11,883 nucleotides of DNA from Zygnema cylindricum (GCA_037447655.1 JBBHKE010000143.1:1-11883), one strand, 5' to 3'. Shown: positions 1 through 8,239, counted from the first letter of the stretch. Numbers and translations: made by a program. The notes: generated by a model from the sequence alone, not told the origin.

Positions 1-125
1 TAAATTAGAGTAAACTTCATAGTTGAAAAAGCTCTATCACATAAATTAGCGTCAATTACTCTAATTGTTTTTTTTTGTTTTTTTACTCTAATTTTTTCAT
101 TACTCTAATTACGATTCGCGGTGTA
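1..125 (+). repeat. Right-end fragment of the TA-flanked repeat family (copy C1)
   Basis: The stretch ends with ACGATTCGCGGTGTA at 111-125, the same 15-mer that closes copies C2 (629-643) and C3 (1169-1183), with one mismatch in C4 (1382-1396). Upstream it holds several TACTCTAATT-type words and T-rich runs. The left end of this copy is not recognisable and may lie before the window. It has no coding potential. Assignment rests on the shared terminal motif only. Confidence 0.5.
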
Positions 126-198
126 GTGTCATTGATGCTAATTTGTGTATCAATACCATCGTCAAAAAAATGTTTAATTGTAATTCTCCTTAACGTTG

Positions 199-371
199 AT
201 TTAGGTGTACAGGATGCGCCGTCATGACATACACGTTAAAATAGGTAGAAGTAGAAAATCTGACAATCCGTACCACGTCTCGTCCTTCCATTGAAATGAA
301 TCCACAATTCTAATTTAGGTTTGCGGATGAACAATCATTACGCCGTTCATAGTTATACACTAAAATAGGTA
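199..371. repeat. Degenerate direct duplication (about 115-bp offset)
   Basis: The segment at 199-247 and the segment at 313-371 both begin ATTTAGGT, contain a GCC-GT-CAT core (GCGCCGTCATGACATACAC against ACGCCGTTCATAGTTATACAC) and end TAAAATAGGTA. The second copy is about 10 bp longer. This is an old, diverged tandem or dispersed duplication. I see no gene anywhere in 126-480. Confidence 0.5.
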
Positions 372-480
372 CGAGTTTATTCTAAGCGCAGTTCTGTATG
401 TAACCGACATAAGTAAACAACAATTTCCGTACTATTTTCGGTAACGAAGTTCAATGATGTACGAAAAACCACCCTCTGTA

Positions 481-641
481 CACCACACTATTCAATAAAC
501 ATGTACGGTAACACCATTGACGCTAATTCAAAAGAATCGTAATTAACGTCACGGATAAATTAGAACCAGTCATTGTATTTCGGGTATCAATGTCAAAATT
601 TTGGGGCGCCGATATAGAGTACATAATAACGATTCGCGGTG
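481..641 (+). mobile_element. MITE-like TA-flanked element, copy C2 (161 bp)
   Basis: It begins CACCACACTATTCAA directly after TA (479-480) and ends TTCGCGGTG directly before TA (642-643). The TTTGGGGCGCCGATATAGAG core near its right end recurs in C4. The outermost bases are inverted (CACC at the left, GGTG at the right), but the recognisable inverted repeat is very short. The flanking TA would fit a TA target duplication as in Tc1/mariner-type elements; that class assignment is inference. It has no coding capacity, so it would be non-autonomous. Confidence 0.55.
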
Positions 642-643
642 TA

Positions 644-1012
644 GTTTATGTGATAAAACTTTTTCACAGAGGAAGTTTACTCTAATTCATTTAAGTACTC
701 TATATTGGGTTATGTCGGAATTAATTATCCGTGCTGATTTTATGAACACTAAATTACGCAGACGTACAAAACTTGTCATTCCGTATAGTATTGACGTCAT
801 TATGACGTTAGTAATATTTGTCGCGCTGAATGTCAGTAAATGTTCACACTGACGACGATGCTGTCGACGGACGAGAGTAATGCGAGCGGCTTTTTTCTAT
901 GTGATTGATTTTTTTTTTAGTGCGATTTCACGTGCGAGAGCGATTCTATTAAATCATTATTTGTACCTTTTGACTTATAAAAGAACAATTCTGCACCGTC
1001 GGACGTCGTCCG
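644..1012. other. Non-coding interval between repeats C2 and C3
   Basis: No gene is supported here. The first part of an 83-codon ORF starting at 601 runs through it, but that ORF starts inside repeat C2 and resembles no family I know. Several TGACGT words (for example around 792-808) and T-rich runs are present. C2 and C3 are offset by about 535 bp, so the interval may be the unconserved part of a longer degenerate direct repeat. Confidence 0.4.
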
Positions 1013-1014
1013 TA

Positions 1015-1181
1015 CTCCACACTATTTAACATGAACCTGTATTATAATTTTTTACGCTAATTAATGCTTACCTTAAATAGAATAATGAAATAATTAGAAT
1101 CATCTACTCTATTTAAGGTAATAGAGTCGAAATTTAGGGCGACCGAATTGGCGTTATTTACTCTAAATACGATTCGCGGTG
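1015..1181 (+). mobile_element. MITE-like TA-flanked element, copy C3 (167 bp)
   Basis: The left end, CTCCACACTATTTAA after TA (1013-1014), aligns with the left end of C2. The right end, ACGATTCGCGGTG before TA (1182-1183), is identical to C2. Inside is a perfect 10-bp inverted repeat, CCTTAAATAG (1071-1080) and CTATTTAAGG (1109-1118), which recurs in C4. The GGCGCC core of the family appears here as GGGCGACCGAATTGGCG. Its length matches C2, C5 and C6 (153-167 bp), supporting a real element unit. Non-coding. Confidence 0.6.
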
Positions 1182-1188
1182 TACTGTA

Positions 1189-1394
1189 CACCTTGAATCG
1201 TTATAAGCGTATATAAATTATTAGAGTAAAGAAAAAATTAGGGTCATTCGTTCTAATATAGTGCCAGGAGACGTGGCAGATTATGGTCCACGTCCTTAAA
1301 TAGTGTAATTTATTCTATTTAAGGTATCAATGTCAAAACTTTGGGGCGCCGATATAGAGTACATAAGGCTAATTAGCAATAACGATTCACGGTG
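1189..1394. mobile_element. Atypical palindromic copy of the same family, C4 (206 bp)
   Basis: This copy carries a right-type end at both sides: CACCTTGAATCGTTAT after TA (1187-1188), and the reverse complement of CACCGTGAATCGTTAT before TA (1395-1396). It therefore has a 16-bp terminal inverted repeat with one mismatch. Inside are two hairpins: GACGTGG (1270-1276) with CCACGTC (1288-1294), and CCTTAAATAG (1294-1303) with CTATTTAAGG (1315-1324). The core CTTTGGGGCGCCGATATAG near 1339-1357 matches C2. A 64-codon ORF that begins here runs into block A and is not a credible gene. Confidence 0.6.
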
Positions 1395-1403
1395 TACCTT
1401 CGA

Positions 1404-2178
1404 AGCGCGAATCCACAAAATGGAGAATCATTGTCATCCTCGGTCTGAACGCTTTTGTCATTTAGCGGCTGGTCCGCCATCGGCATATGTGGGGAAGGCG
1501 GCACTGGTGCGAGGTTGCGAATGAATAACTTAACTGCATGAGCCATTAGGAAAAGATTTTCCCGTAGCCGGTCCTTAACTCAATCACCCGATTCATGGCC
1601 CAATGGCATGACCCGAGTCAGATTGGCCATTCATAACACATCCACGTGGCAGATACCAACAAATAGGAATGAAGGATTTCTCGTAATATATTTTCATGGA
1701 AATCACACACGCTTAAGACATGAGCAAGCATGCCCGATTCCCCCGACTCTCCGTAACTACTGTAGCTTTCGCAGGTCTATTCATTCATTTGACTATTTGA
1801 TTGGATTTGACTCGGATTTGATTTCATGTCGCTGTCCTTTTTAGTTAGTTACATTTTGACTTTGTTTCATATGCGCTATCTAGTTATGTTTTTGAAACAT
1901 GCAAGGAGACCGTATTGAACCGTACACGTACCTTTTTGAGAGTCACCGTACGCCTGTCTTTCGACATAGCCATTGACAAGAACTTGATGATATTCTGCGA
2001 GACCTTTATTCAGTGAGGATATTCTGCCCATGAGCCAAAGGCGGGATTTACATCAGTAACTGTACGGACACGCTTACTGGCAGTTGTTGTCAGGACGAGT
2101 TGCCATCAGGTCGTGCACCTAGCACTCTCATACGTGCTCTTTCTGAATGGTACCACGTAGGCTAAAACTATGATATTG
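1404..2178 (+). repeat. Dispersed repeat block A, copy 1
   Basis: This non-coding block is present three times: here, at about 6045-7745 in the same orientation (with an insertion), and at about 11434-11883 inverted (cut by the window end). Landmarks are GGCATATGTGGG near 1481, AATAGGAATGAAGGATTTCT near 1662, CTGTAGCTTTCGCAGG near 1760 and GCGCTATCTAGTTATG near 1873. Short shared ORF pieces occur, but they change frame between copies, so no protein is supported. Copy 1 has one unit of a 17-bp motif (1895-1911) that is tandemly tripled in copy 3. It also preserves the uninterrupted site (TAA at 1526-1528) of the insertion in copy 3. Confidence 0.8.
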
Positions 2179-2607
2179 ATATTCTTCAAAGATTTTTCAA
2201 ACCGTGCAACCTGGTTTTAAAAATATCACTTGTTTACAATGTGTTTGTACATTAAGCTTTACTGTGGCATTGTAGGACCACCATCTCCTTCAATTCCCTG
2301 ACGTTGTCTTTTTTCAGCCTTTTCAAATAAAATATTTCTATCTAACGGCTCCCTTTTCACCCTTTTCTGTTCGAAACGTCTTCCAAAGATATGAAGGGTT
2401 TTTTGCATAAAACGCCCACATGGAATGCCCAAAATAAAATGAATATGCTCATGGAACAAATGCACTTTTTATTAAATGAGTTGACCTCCTTTTACTTGAT
2501 AAGAAAATAAAAAATAGAAAAAACACTTCGTCAAAAAAAAAATCAATTTATTCAAAACGAAACAAAACACATTTCGACGTCACTTCAAATATCCCTCTAA
2601 CTCTCTA
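2179..2607. other. Non-coding outer part of the left arm
   Basis: No real gene is supported. A 68-codon minus-strand ORF (2259-2465) has a counterpart in the right arm (11154-11360), and both begin HLFHE and share the word GRRFEQKRVKREPL. Nearly all differences between the two change an amino acid, and the frame breaks at an A-run, so this is shared ancestry of non-coding DNA rather than a conserved protein. A T-rich run and a run of nine As lie between 2480 and 2550. Confidence 0.6.
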
Positions 2608-2760
2608 CATCTTGAATCGATATAACCGTTAATAACGCTAATTCGGCGCCACCAAAATTCGACCCTAAATAGAATTAATGACTCATTTTTTTCTACGTTA
2701 ATATAGATACTGTTGAATTAGCTCTCTAATTACTCAAATCTCAACTATTTTTAATTAGTG
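2608..2760 (-). mobile_element. MITE-like TA-flanked element, copy C5 (153 bp), left arm
   Basis: Read on the minus strand, it starts CACTAATTAAAAATAG after TA (at 2761-2762) and ends near CGATTCAAGATG before TA (at 2606-2607). It contains the family core, GGCGCCGAATTAGCGTTATT on the minus strand. It is the arm-for-arm counterpart of C6 in the right arm, so this insertion predates the inverted duplication. Non-coding. Confidence 0.6.
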
Positions 2761-2998
2761 TATTGTACAAAATCTATCAATCCCTACTAAAACTGCTCAT
2801 CATTTCGCACAAACACGGGAAATTGAGTGCGTCGCCACTGACACAAATTTGTTTCCCGATCATAGAGACGAGGGAAAATCGCATGAACTACAATATGGGA
2901 TTGTGTATCCAAATTATTGTTAGATGTATAAATTAGAGTTGATTTTTGTTGGCATTAGGACCTTGAACCCACAATAGAGTTACTAACGAGCGTTTTTT

Positions 2999-4838
2999 TT
3001 ATCGGTGGTAATAAGAACCTCGTTTTTCGTCATCGCTCTCACCAAAAAAATTGTGGAAACCGTCCATACTTTGCGAAGTTTTTCGTTTTTTTGTTATGCT
3101 TTGAGGAATGTCGAAATCAACGTCATCACCGAGGTCGATTGCGAGTTCTCGAAATTTGACCCTCGCGCTTTCAATTTCAGTTTTCGATACCCAAAATATT
3201 TCAAGCCTTTGTTTTTTTCGGGGGTCTAAAAGGGGCACGACAGTATGGTACTCGTGAAGGCCCCAATTCAGTACTGCAAATTTCATAGAAGGTTCTTTCA
3301 ATTTTTGCAAGTTTGAGGAATCGGCGGAAGTTTGTTTTTCTTCGTCATTGTAAGATGTTTTTCTTATCTTACAGTGGTTATGGAGAGCCGATAGTTCAAA
3401 CACAACCAAATGTAAAGTTGGTTCTTTGAATTTTTCCAACTGTAGGGTCGCTTTTTTAAACATTTCCAAAAATCGTATAAGTTCAGTAAGATGAGTCTTA
3501 TCGATAGAAGCAAAGAGTGTCAATTTAATTTTTGCTTGAGCTATTGCGCCTATCTCATTGAATGCATCGTAAATACTCTTAAGCATTCAGAGCAAAGAAT
3601 TCCACCGCGTTGCATTTTATTATTTTAAAGTGTTTTTCAAAATATTGTAATTACTCTGTTTTAAAAACGTGACCAACGATTTACAAGAGTTAGTTAGATC
3701 AAAAAAATTATGAACATCCACGTCGTACTTGAATTTTCTGGAAGTTTCGCTCTTGTTCAAAATCGTTGTCGCAATTGTAACAATTTTATGGTCTACGCAA
3801 GGTATCCAAGTAAATATACTCGGTAGACCTTCAACCGCACACATGTTAGAGCCACTGTCGATCAAAAAAACTCAACGATTTTCCAAAACATCAAAATTGG
3901 CCATTTCAAATTTGGTCAAACAATTTTTGAAATACGTTAAAACATTTTCCGCGGTATGTTTTTCCTTCGGAAAATGATCGACTTGAAACGTCCGTGCATG
4001 AAGTTTAAATTCATTTTCAATAAAATGAGCGTTACTGACACAAATGAGGTTTTTTTTTTGTCTCGGTTCAGAGATTGATCGTAAATGCGACAAAAATATT
4101 GTTACCAGTATTTTTCTCTAAGTTTTGGGATGATCAAACTATGAAGATCTTTGGTAGAAGATAAAATGTAGTTTTTTACACTATTGACAGACGTGAGTAG
4201 TTGGTCGATGTCAATGCTTTTGTTGGACGAAACACCAACATCAAACAATGTCTGACAAAATGCTTCAAAATTTTGGAAAAAAAAGTCAATAAGAAAATAT
4301 CATACAATTACTAAACATGAACAACAAAAAATGTTTATACCAAACCGATTTTTTTTTTATGGATAAACAAATAAAAAACAACATCATGACAAACCAAATA
4401 ATAACTAAAAAATAAAAATGAGCATACGAATATATATTATTGATAAGAAAATAGTGATGAAGCTCAAACATATAAATCTATTAACTAAACAAGTTATAAC
4501 GACATATACATTAAAGCCATCTTAAATGGAATTCAAAATAAATCATACCTGAACCGTCGACTATCGAAAATGGTCGAAGGTCCTTGCAACACATCAATGC
4601 CACCATTTTCACAAATTTTTTTCGATCACTAGTTTTCGCCTCCGTTTTTGAAAGAAACTTAGGAAGAAGTCCTCTTGAATTATCCATGTCGGCCAAAGCT
4701 AAACATGCGTGAGTGTTGATTGTTGAAGTACCGTTTGTTGACTTCTATTGATAAACTATGAAACATGCATTACAAACCACAAAACCTCCCCCCTTTACCA
4801 TGTATTTGTTTGATGTTTTAGCTTCATAGACATATTCA
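2999..4838 (-). pseudogene. Decayed hAT-superfamily transposase, left copy
   Basis: This is the remnant of a cut-and-paste transposase of the hAT superfamily (established family signatures). In order on the minus strand: the end of a BED zinc finger with its CxxC cysteines intact (Cys codons 4772-4774 and 4763-4765) and then NTHAC; ALMCCKDLRPFSIVDGSG; a 286-bp intron (4263-4548); FCQTLFDVGVSSNK; AHFIENEFKLHARTF with KHTAEN; DSGSNM, holding the second catalytic Asp by analogy with Hermes; ATRWNSLL; LEKFKEPTLHL; and LDPRKKQRLEIF. Lesions: TAG at 4745-4747, TGA at 4068-4070 just after an Asn in place of the first catalytic Asp, a 10-A run (4050-4059) that breaks the frame, TGA at 3872-3874, and TGA at 3587-3589 inside the TRWNS region. 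The 5' part and the C-terminal hATC dimerisation domain are absent. The longest open piece is 2999-3586. Not functional. Confidence 0.88.
4263..4548 (-). other. Probable intron of the left hAT pseudogene
   Basis: The donor GGTTCAG|GTATGA and the acceptor TTTTGAAG|CATTTTG join in phase 1, so IVDGS continues into AFCQTLFDVG, which fits the hAT pattern. The right arm has an intron of identical length (286 bp) at the homologous place. Inside, the sequence is AT-rich with stops in all frames. The splice assignment is inferred from reading-frame continuity and consensus sites. Confidence 0.7.
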
Positions 4839-5331
4839 ATATTATTCTATAGATGCTTAAATCGCTGTGAGTGTCGGATGACGTTGAAAATTAGGCGAAA
4901 GAATCGCTTTATAGTTCGTAAGTCATCGCGTGTATGGGACGTCACGTCGAAGGGCGGCGGATGGACGTTTTGGGTTTCGACCACGTGGTGGGTCTCCAAA
5001 GATGCGCATTTTCGCTACGCTCCAGTAGCGTAGAGGCAAAAAGGTTTGGAATCTTTTCGCTACTGATTGTCTTGTCGGTGGAGCGCAGGCGGAGCCTGAC
5101 GTACGCGGGGAAGGCAAATCTAGGTGAGTAAGGAGAACCTGACGTTAACGGAGTCGCGCGGTCGGTGTGGAGCAGCGGAAAATGAAAGGATGGGCTATAC
5201 ACCTTTTGCGGGCAGATGTAAATCTGATTTTCTGTCGTATTTGTAACTTTTACGAAAGCGTCCAAAAATTCTCCTTGACTATTACGGCAAACATTAACGT
5301 TTACCTCCTGGCAGCGAAAGAGAGTTCAGTC
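4839..5331. other. GC/CpG-richer single-copy segment, weak exon candidate
   Basis: Base composition shifts to clearly GC- and CpG-richer sequence between about 4890 and 5170 compared with the AT-rich surroundings. ORFs are open on both strands there (minus 4942-5265, 107 codons; plus 4934-5131, 65 codons), and I recognise neither product. The plus ORF is followed by a near-perfect splice donor, CTAG|GTGAGTAAGG (GT at 5124-5125), so 4934-5123 could be an exon. A perfect hairpin, CTACGCT (5015-5021) with AGCGTAG (5027-5033), lies within it. A function cannot be assigned. Confidence 0.3.
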
Positions 5332-5977
5332 CATAGTTCAAAAGTAGGCGTTTTTATGGTAGGCCTTTGGTTGGCGCACTAAACTTGGCACTAAACTCGC
5401 GTAGAGTAGGCATATTGTATGGGTGTGCGTTGTGGGCACTCTTGTACGATCGTACGAATCTGACGTATGATCATGGTACAGCGCACGCCACCTGACGAAA
5501 TTTTTTAGCAAACTGACACGACGTAGGATGACATTCCGCTGGAAAGAAAACTAGAAAAAAAAAAAAAAAAAAAAAAAACGCAGACGGGCAACCTGGTTGG
5601 TCAATTTGATGCTTTATTTAGTGTGGCCTTCAAAATTGCAGACGCGAATATGACAGATTGTCCTATCGTAAGTTGTGTTATGGGCTTTTCATGTGATCTT
5701 CTTAAGATCGCTACTTTGATCAGCGGCCGTCCGATGGTCCAAATCTGACGGTTTACATAAAAAACACCTCAAAATTCACAGAAAAAATATTTTTTGTCCG
5801 ATTTTTTTCAAATTTAGACATGCCGTTTAATTCTCTATCGATCGATGTGCAACTCAACCCTGTTAACCTTTTTTTTCATTTTTTGACCAATACAATATGG
5901 GTCTTAAGGGCATATTGTATGTTTTGCATACAATAGGCATACTGTATGGGCCTACTTTCACCTACTTTTGAACTATG
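5332..5977. mobile_element. 646-bp non-autonomous TIR element with 8-bp target duplication (hAT- or P-type MITE)
   Basis: The ends are perfect 17-bp inverted repeats, CATAGTTCAAAAGTAGG at 5332-5348 and its complement at 5961-5977. They are followed inwards on both sides by a second GTAGGCC word. The element is flanked by an identical 8-bp duplication, GTTCAGTC, at 5324-5331 and 5978-5985. An 8-bp duplication is characteristic of the hAT and P superfamilies; the CA start suits either. Subterminal GCATATTGTATG-like words occur near both ends. It contains a 24-A run and a perfect 12-bp palindrome, GTACGATCGTAC (5444-5455). It has no transposase and depends on another element's enzyme. The matching ends argue for a fairly young insertion. 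Confidence 0.85.
5555..5578. repeat. Poly-A tract of 24 bases
   Basis: This is an uninterrupted run of 24 As inside the 646-bp TIR element. It could be a mononucleotide microsatellite or the tail of an older retro-insertion. I found no target duplication or Pol III box around it, so the microsatellite reading is preferred. Confidence 0.8.
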
Positions 5978-6162
5978 GTTCAGTCTGTTCGCACGGAATT
6001 AGAAAAAGGCCATAGCGTTGTGAATGGCTACAGTTCACTGTTAATGCGGGAATCCACGGAATGGAGAATCTTTGTCAACCTTTGTGCGAAAAGTTTTGTC
6101 GTTTTTGCGGCTGGTCCTCCATCGGCATATGTGGGAAACGAGGCACTTGGTCGAATAAATAA

Positions 6163-6977
6163 GGGCGTGTTTCCATGTAACCGAAACTTTGAAACGCTAC
6201 ATTGGATTTAGCGCAGATTTTACGGTGTACTTTTCAAAGTGTGCCTTTGTCAATCGTTACTTGTGCCTTCATTACATCAAATATGTGACGGTTGTAGACG
6301 TCGCCAATATCTTGCGACACATGCAGACGCCGACAAACTGCGGACATTTGTAGACGACAACGAGCTCCTGACGTTTGTAGACGCCCACATGTGGACAACA
6401 TAAGCAATCGCCTACGTCTACAATGGGTTGTAGAATAGTGAAATTGACATTGAATGTTCAGCGTAACATTGTAGACGTCGGGCTTTCTTTCACTGCCATG
6501 TGCATTGTTCTAGCGTATCCTGTCCGACTGCCTGTTGCCATTTTTTACGCTTTTCCATTTAACGCGAAAGGTCATTACACCGTTGTAATCTCCGCAGACC
6601 CCAGGTGGAGAGAAATTGCGTACAACCAAACAAACAAACGAATTGTTTGCAAACAGTCAAACAACTTTTTTTCGTGTACTCTCCCAACTGTAAAAAAAAA
6701 ATCGAAAACGTTGGACGCATGCAATCCAGATTTTCTATTCGTCAATAAGGTAGTATTTGAATTGAAATCAAATCACGATTTGATTCCAGTGCAAGTGTGA
6801 AGATGAACTGGAAGTAAGTCGTGATGATAATAAGGCCAAATTGCCCTACATTCCAAGTTCCAAGATGACGCAAAATGTACTTTGTGTTTTTGCCCATTTT
6901 TCGTACGACGTTATGTTTTCCCATTTTTTGTGAAAACGATGGAAAAAACCCTTACTTGAACACATGGGAACACGCCC
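6163..6977. mobile_element. 815-bp PIF/Harbinger-like non-autonomous element
   Basis: The ends are inverted repeats, GGGCGTGTTTCCATGT at 6163-6178 and the complement of GGGCGTGTTCCCATGT at 6962-6977 (15 of 16 identical). It is flanked by TAA at 6160-6162 and 6978-6980. Three-base TAA/TTA duplications and GGG-starting ends are typical of PIF/Harbinger (Tourist-type) elements. Block A copy 1 shows the unoccupied site: GAATGAATAACTTAACTG (1519-1536) carries a single TAA exactly where this copy is split. The largest ORF (6423-6800, 125 codons) resembles no transposase or Myb-like partner that I recognise. A 9-bp-arm palindrome, AATCAAATC/GATTTGATT, lies at 6766-6785. Confidence 0.85.
6292..6477. 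repeat. Cluster of TTGTAGACG 9-mers inside the Harbinger-like element
   Basis: Exact copies of TTGTAGACG begin at 6292, 6348, 6375 and 6469, and an inverted copy (CGTCTACAA) lies at 6415-6423. Partial copies (TGCAGACG near 6322, TTGTAGA at 6428) lie between them. Spacing is irregular, so this is not a simple tandem array. Subterminal clustered motifs are known as protein-binding sites in several DNA transposon families; that role is inference here. Confidence 0.75.
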
Positions 6978-7420
6978 TAACTTAAATATATGAGTCCCAA
7001 TAAGAAAAGATTTTCACGTAGCACGTTATTTTTTGCAATGACGAAATTCATGGACCAATGGCATGACACGAGTCATTTTTTTGGCCATTCACAATGCACC
7101 CTCGTGGTCGTTTTGAACAAATAGGAATGAAGGATTTCTAGTAATCTATTTTCCTGGAGCTCACACTCTTAAGACATGAGCAGACCTGTCCGATTCCCCC
7201 CGCAACTATCCGTAATTACTGTAGCTTTCGCAGGTCTATTCATTCATTTTATTGTTTGATTGGATTGGATTCGGGATTGATTTCATATCGGTGTCCGTTA
7301 GTTCGTTATATTTGACTTTATTTGATATGCGCTATCTAGTTATGTTATTTCTTTTTCCCTATTCAATTTCGGATTTGCTCTAGGCATCAAGGCTTGAGAA
7401 TTGGGTAAACTATTTGGTAC

Positions 7421-7471
7421 AAACACGCTAGGAGACCAAACACGCTAGAAGTCTAAACAAGCTAGGAGACC
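7421..7471 (+). repeat. Three tandem 17-bp units
   Basis: The units AAACACGCTAGGAGACC (7421-7437), AAACACGCTAGAAGTCT (7438-7454) and AAACAAGCTAGGAGACC (7455-7471) follow without spacers. Block A copy 1 has a single unit, AAACATGCAAGGAGACC (1895-1911), and copy 2 also has one. The array therefore arose by local tandem duplication in copy 3, or was lost in the other lineage. Confidence 0.85.
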
Positions 7472-7904
7472 ATACTGGGTGGTAACACGTACCTTTTGAA
7501 AGTTGTCGTACCGCGTCTTTTGACAACTGGTAGACAAAAACTTGATGATATTATGCGTATCCTTTATTAAGTGGGAATATTGTGCCCATAATTGATTGCG
7601 TGGTTGCATCAGTAATTTTACGGATTGTACGGACACGATCACTAAGAGTTGTTTTCATGTGGAGTTGCCATCATGTAGTTTGCCTACCTCTCTCATACGT
7701 GTTATGTTTTGAGTGGTATCAAGACCGAAAAATAATCGAACAGTAACATTTTGCGCCTGGATCCAAGAAAAATCTTGGTATGATCTCTTGAAAGGTTGTT
7801 TTTCAAACAAAAAAAAACCAGTATGGCATGGTTAATTAAAGGTGTTGGCTATGTGTGTGATTCTGGGCGATATCCTGTACCTTCGATATTATGCGACCAC
7901 AATC

Positions 7905-8055
7905 CAAAGGTCGCAAACGGTTACCCGAAACCGTAACCGACCGTTACCCGACCACCCGCGTCATATCCGAAACGAGTTCGGGTGCCAAATTTGGGGGGCC
8001 GGGCGGATTCAGGCGGGTGATTCAAAAAAAATAAAAATGGTTACGGTCGAGTAAG
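7905..8055. other. GC-rich low-complexity patch with GTTACCCGA words
   Basis: In otherwise AT-rich DNA, the words CGGTTACCCGA and CCGTTACCCGA occur about 25 bp apart. A hairpin, CGGTTAC/GTAACCG, sits in the first part, followed by ACCCG/CGGGT words and the GGGGGGCCGGGCGG run near 7994. GGTTACGGTCGAG near 8039 is an inverted echo of the start. The function is unknown; it may be an old satellite fragment or an inserted fragment. Confidence 0.4.
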
Positions 8056-8239
8056 CAAAAAAGGAAAAAAATGAAGGATTTTTATTGTCCATGCTATCCA
8101 ACATTATTGTACTTTGTACTGTTGGTATCGTGGAAGTATGTGACATCATGATTAGCGTTGCAAATCTGACAAGGTACTAACACAATTCATTTTACAAATC
8201 TTACTGGAAGATAAGGGCCACAAATCGTACTTTATTGTC

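Larger units (their letters stand above)
1718..4838 (+). repeat. Left arm of a 3.1-kb inverted duplication
   Basis: The sequence from 1718 to 4838 matches, in reverse complement, the sequence from 8719 to 11883. Inner limits are sharp: CATATTCA ends at 4838 and its partner TGAATATG starts at 8719, beyond which the flanks differ. The outer limit is set by the end of the window, so the repeat may continue. An indel of about 45 bp (absent near 2882, present at about 10657-10705) accounts for most of the length difference between the arms. The arm includes the hAT pseudogene, MITE-like copy C5 and most of block A. Confidence 0.9.
6045..7745 (+). repeat. Dispersed repeat block A, copy 3 (interrupted)
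   Basis: It is homologous to 1404-2178 in the same orientation. Shared landmarks are AATCCAC..AATGGAGAATC at the start, GGCATATGTGGG near 6124, AATAGGAATGAAGGATTTCT near 7120, CTGTAGCTTTCGCAGG near 7219, GCGCTATCTAGTTATG near 7329 and AACTTGATGATATT near 7540. It is more diverged from copies 1 and 2 than they are from each other. An 815-bp element sits inside it (6163-6977), and about 100 bp more than in copy 1 occurs around 7345-7470, part of it a tandem expansion. A 78-codon ORF at 5975-6211 and a 65-codon minus ORF at 7445-7642 lie in it; neither is supported as a gene. Confidence 0.75.

Noticed and set aside
1330-1524. 64-codon ORF sharing AAGPPSAYVG with the ORF at 5975-6211
   Set aside because: The shared word lies in repeated block A. 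The two ORFs begin in different repeats, and the surrounding sequence does not keep one frame in both copies.
2259-2465. 68-codon ORF present in both arms (partner at 11154-11360), at first sight a conserved small protein
   Set aside because: Almost every nucleotide difference between the two changes an amino acid, the frames separate at an A-run after FEKAEK, and the arms are recent copies anyway. Conservation reflects the duplication, not selection.
5555-5578. Poly-A as the tail of a SINE or LINE
   Set aside because: There is no box A/box B, no reverse-transcriptase remnant and no target duplication around it; it sits wholly within a TIR element.
6423-6800. 125-codon ORF inside the Harbinger-like element
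   Set aside because: It has no transposase or DNA-binding signature, and its start overlaps the TTGTAGACG word cluster. It was kept only as part of the element.
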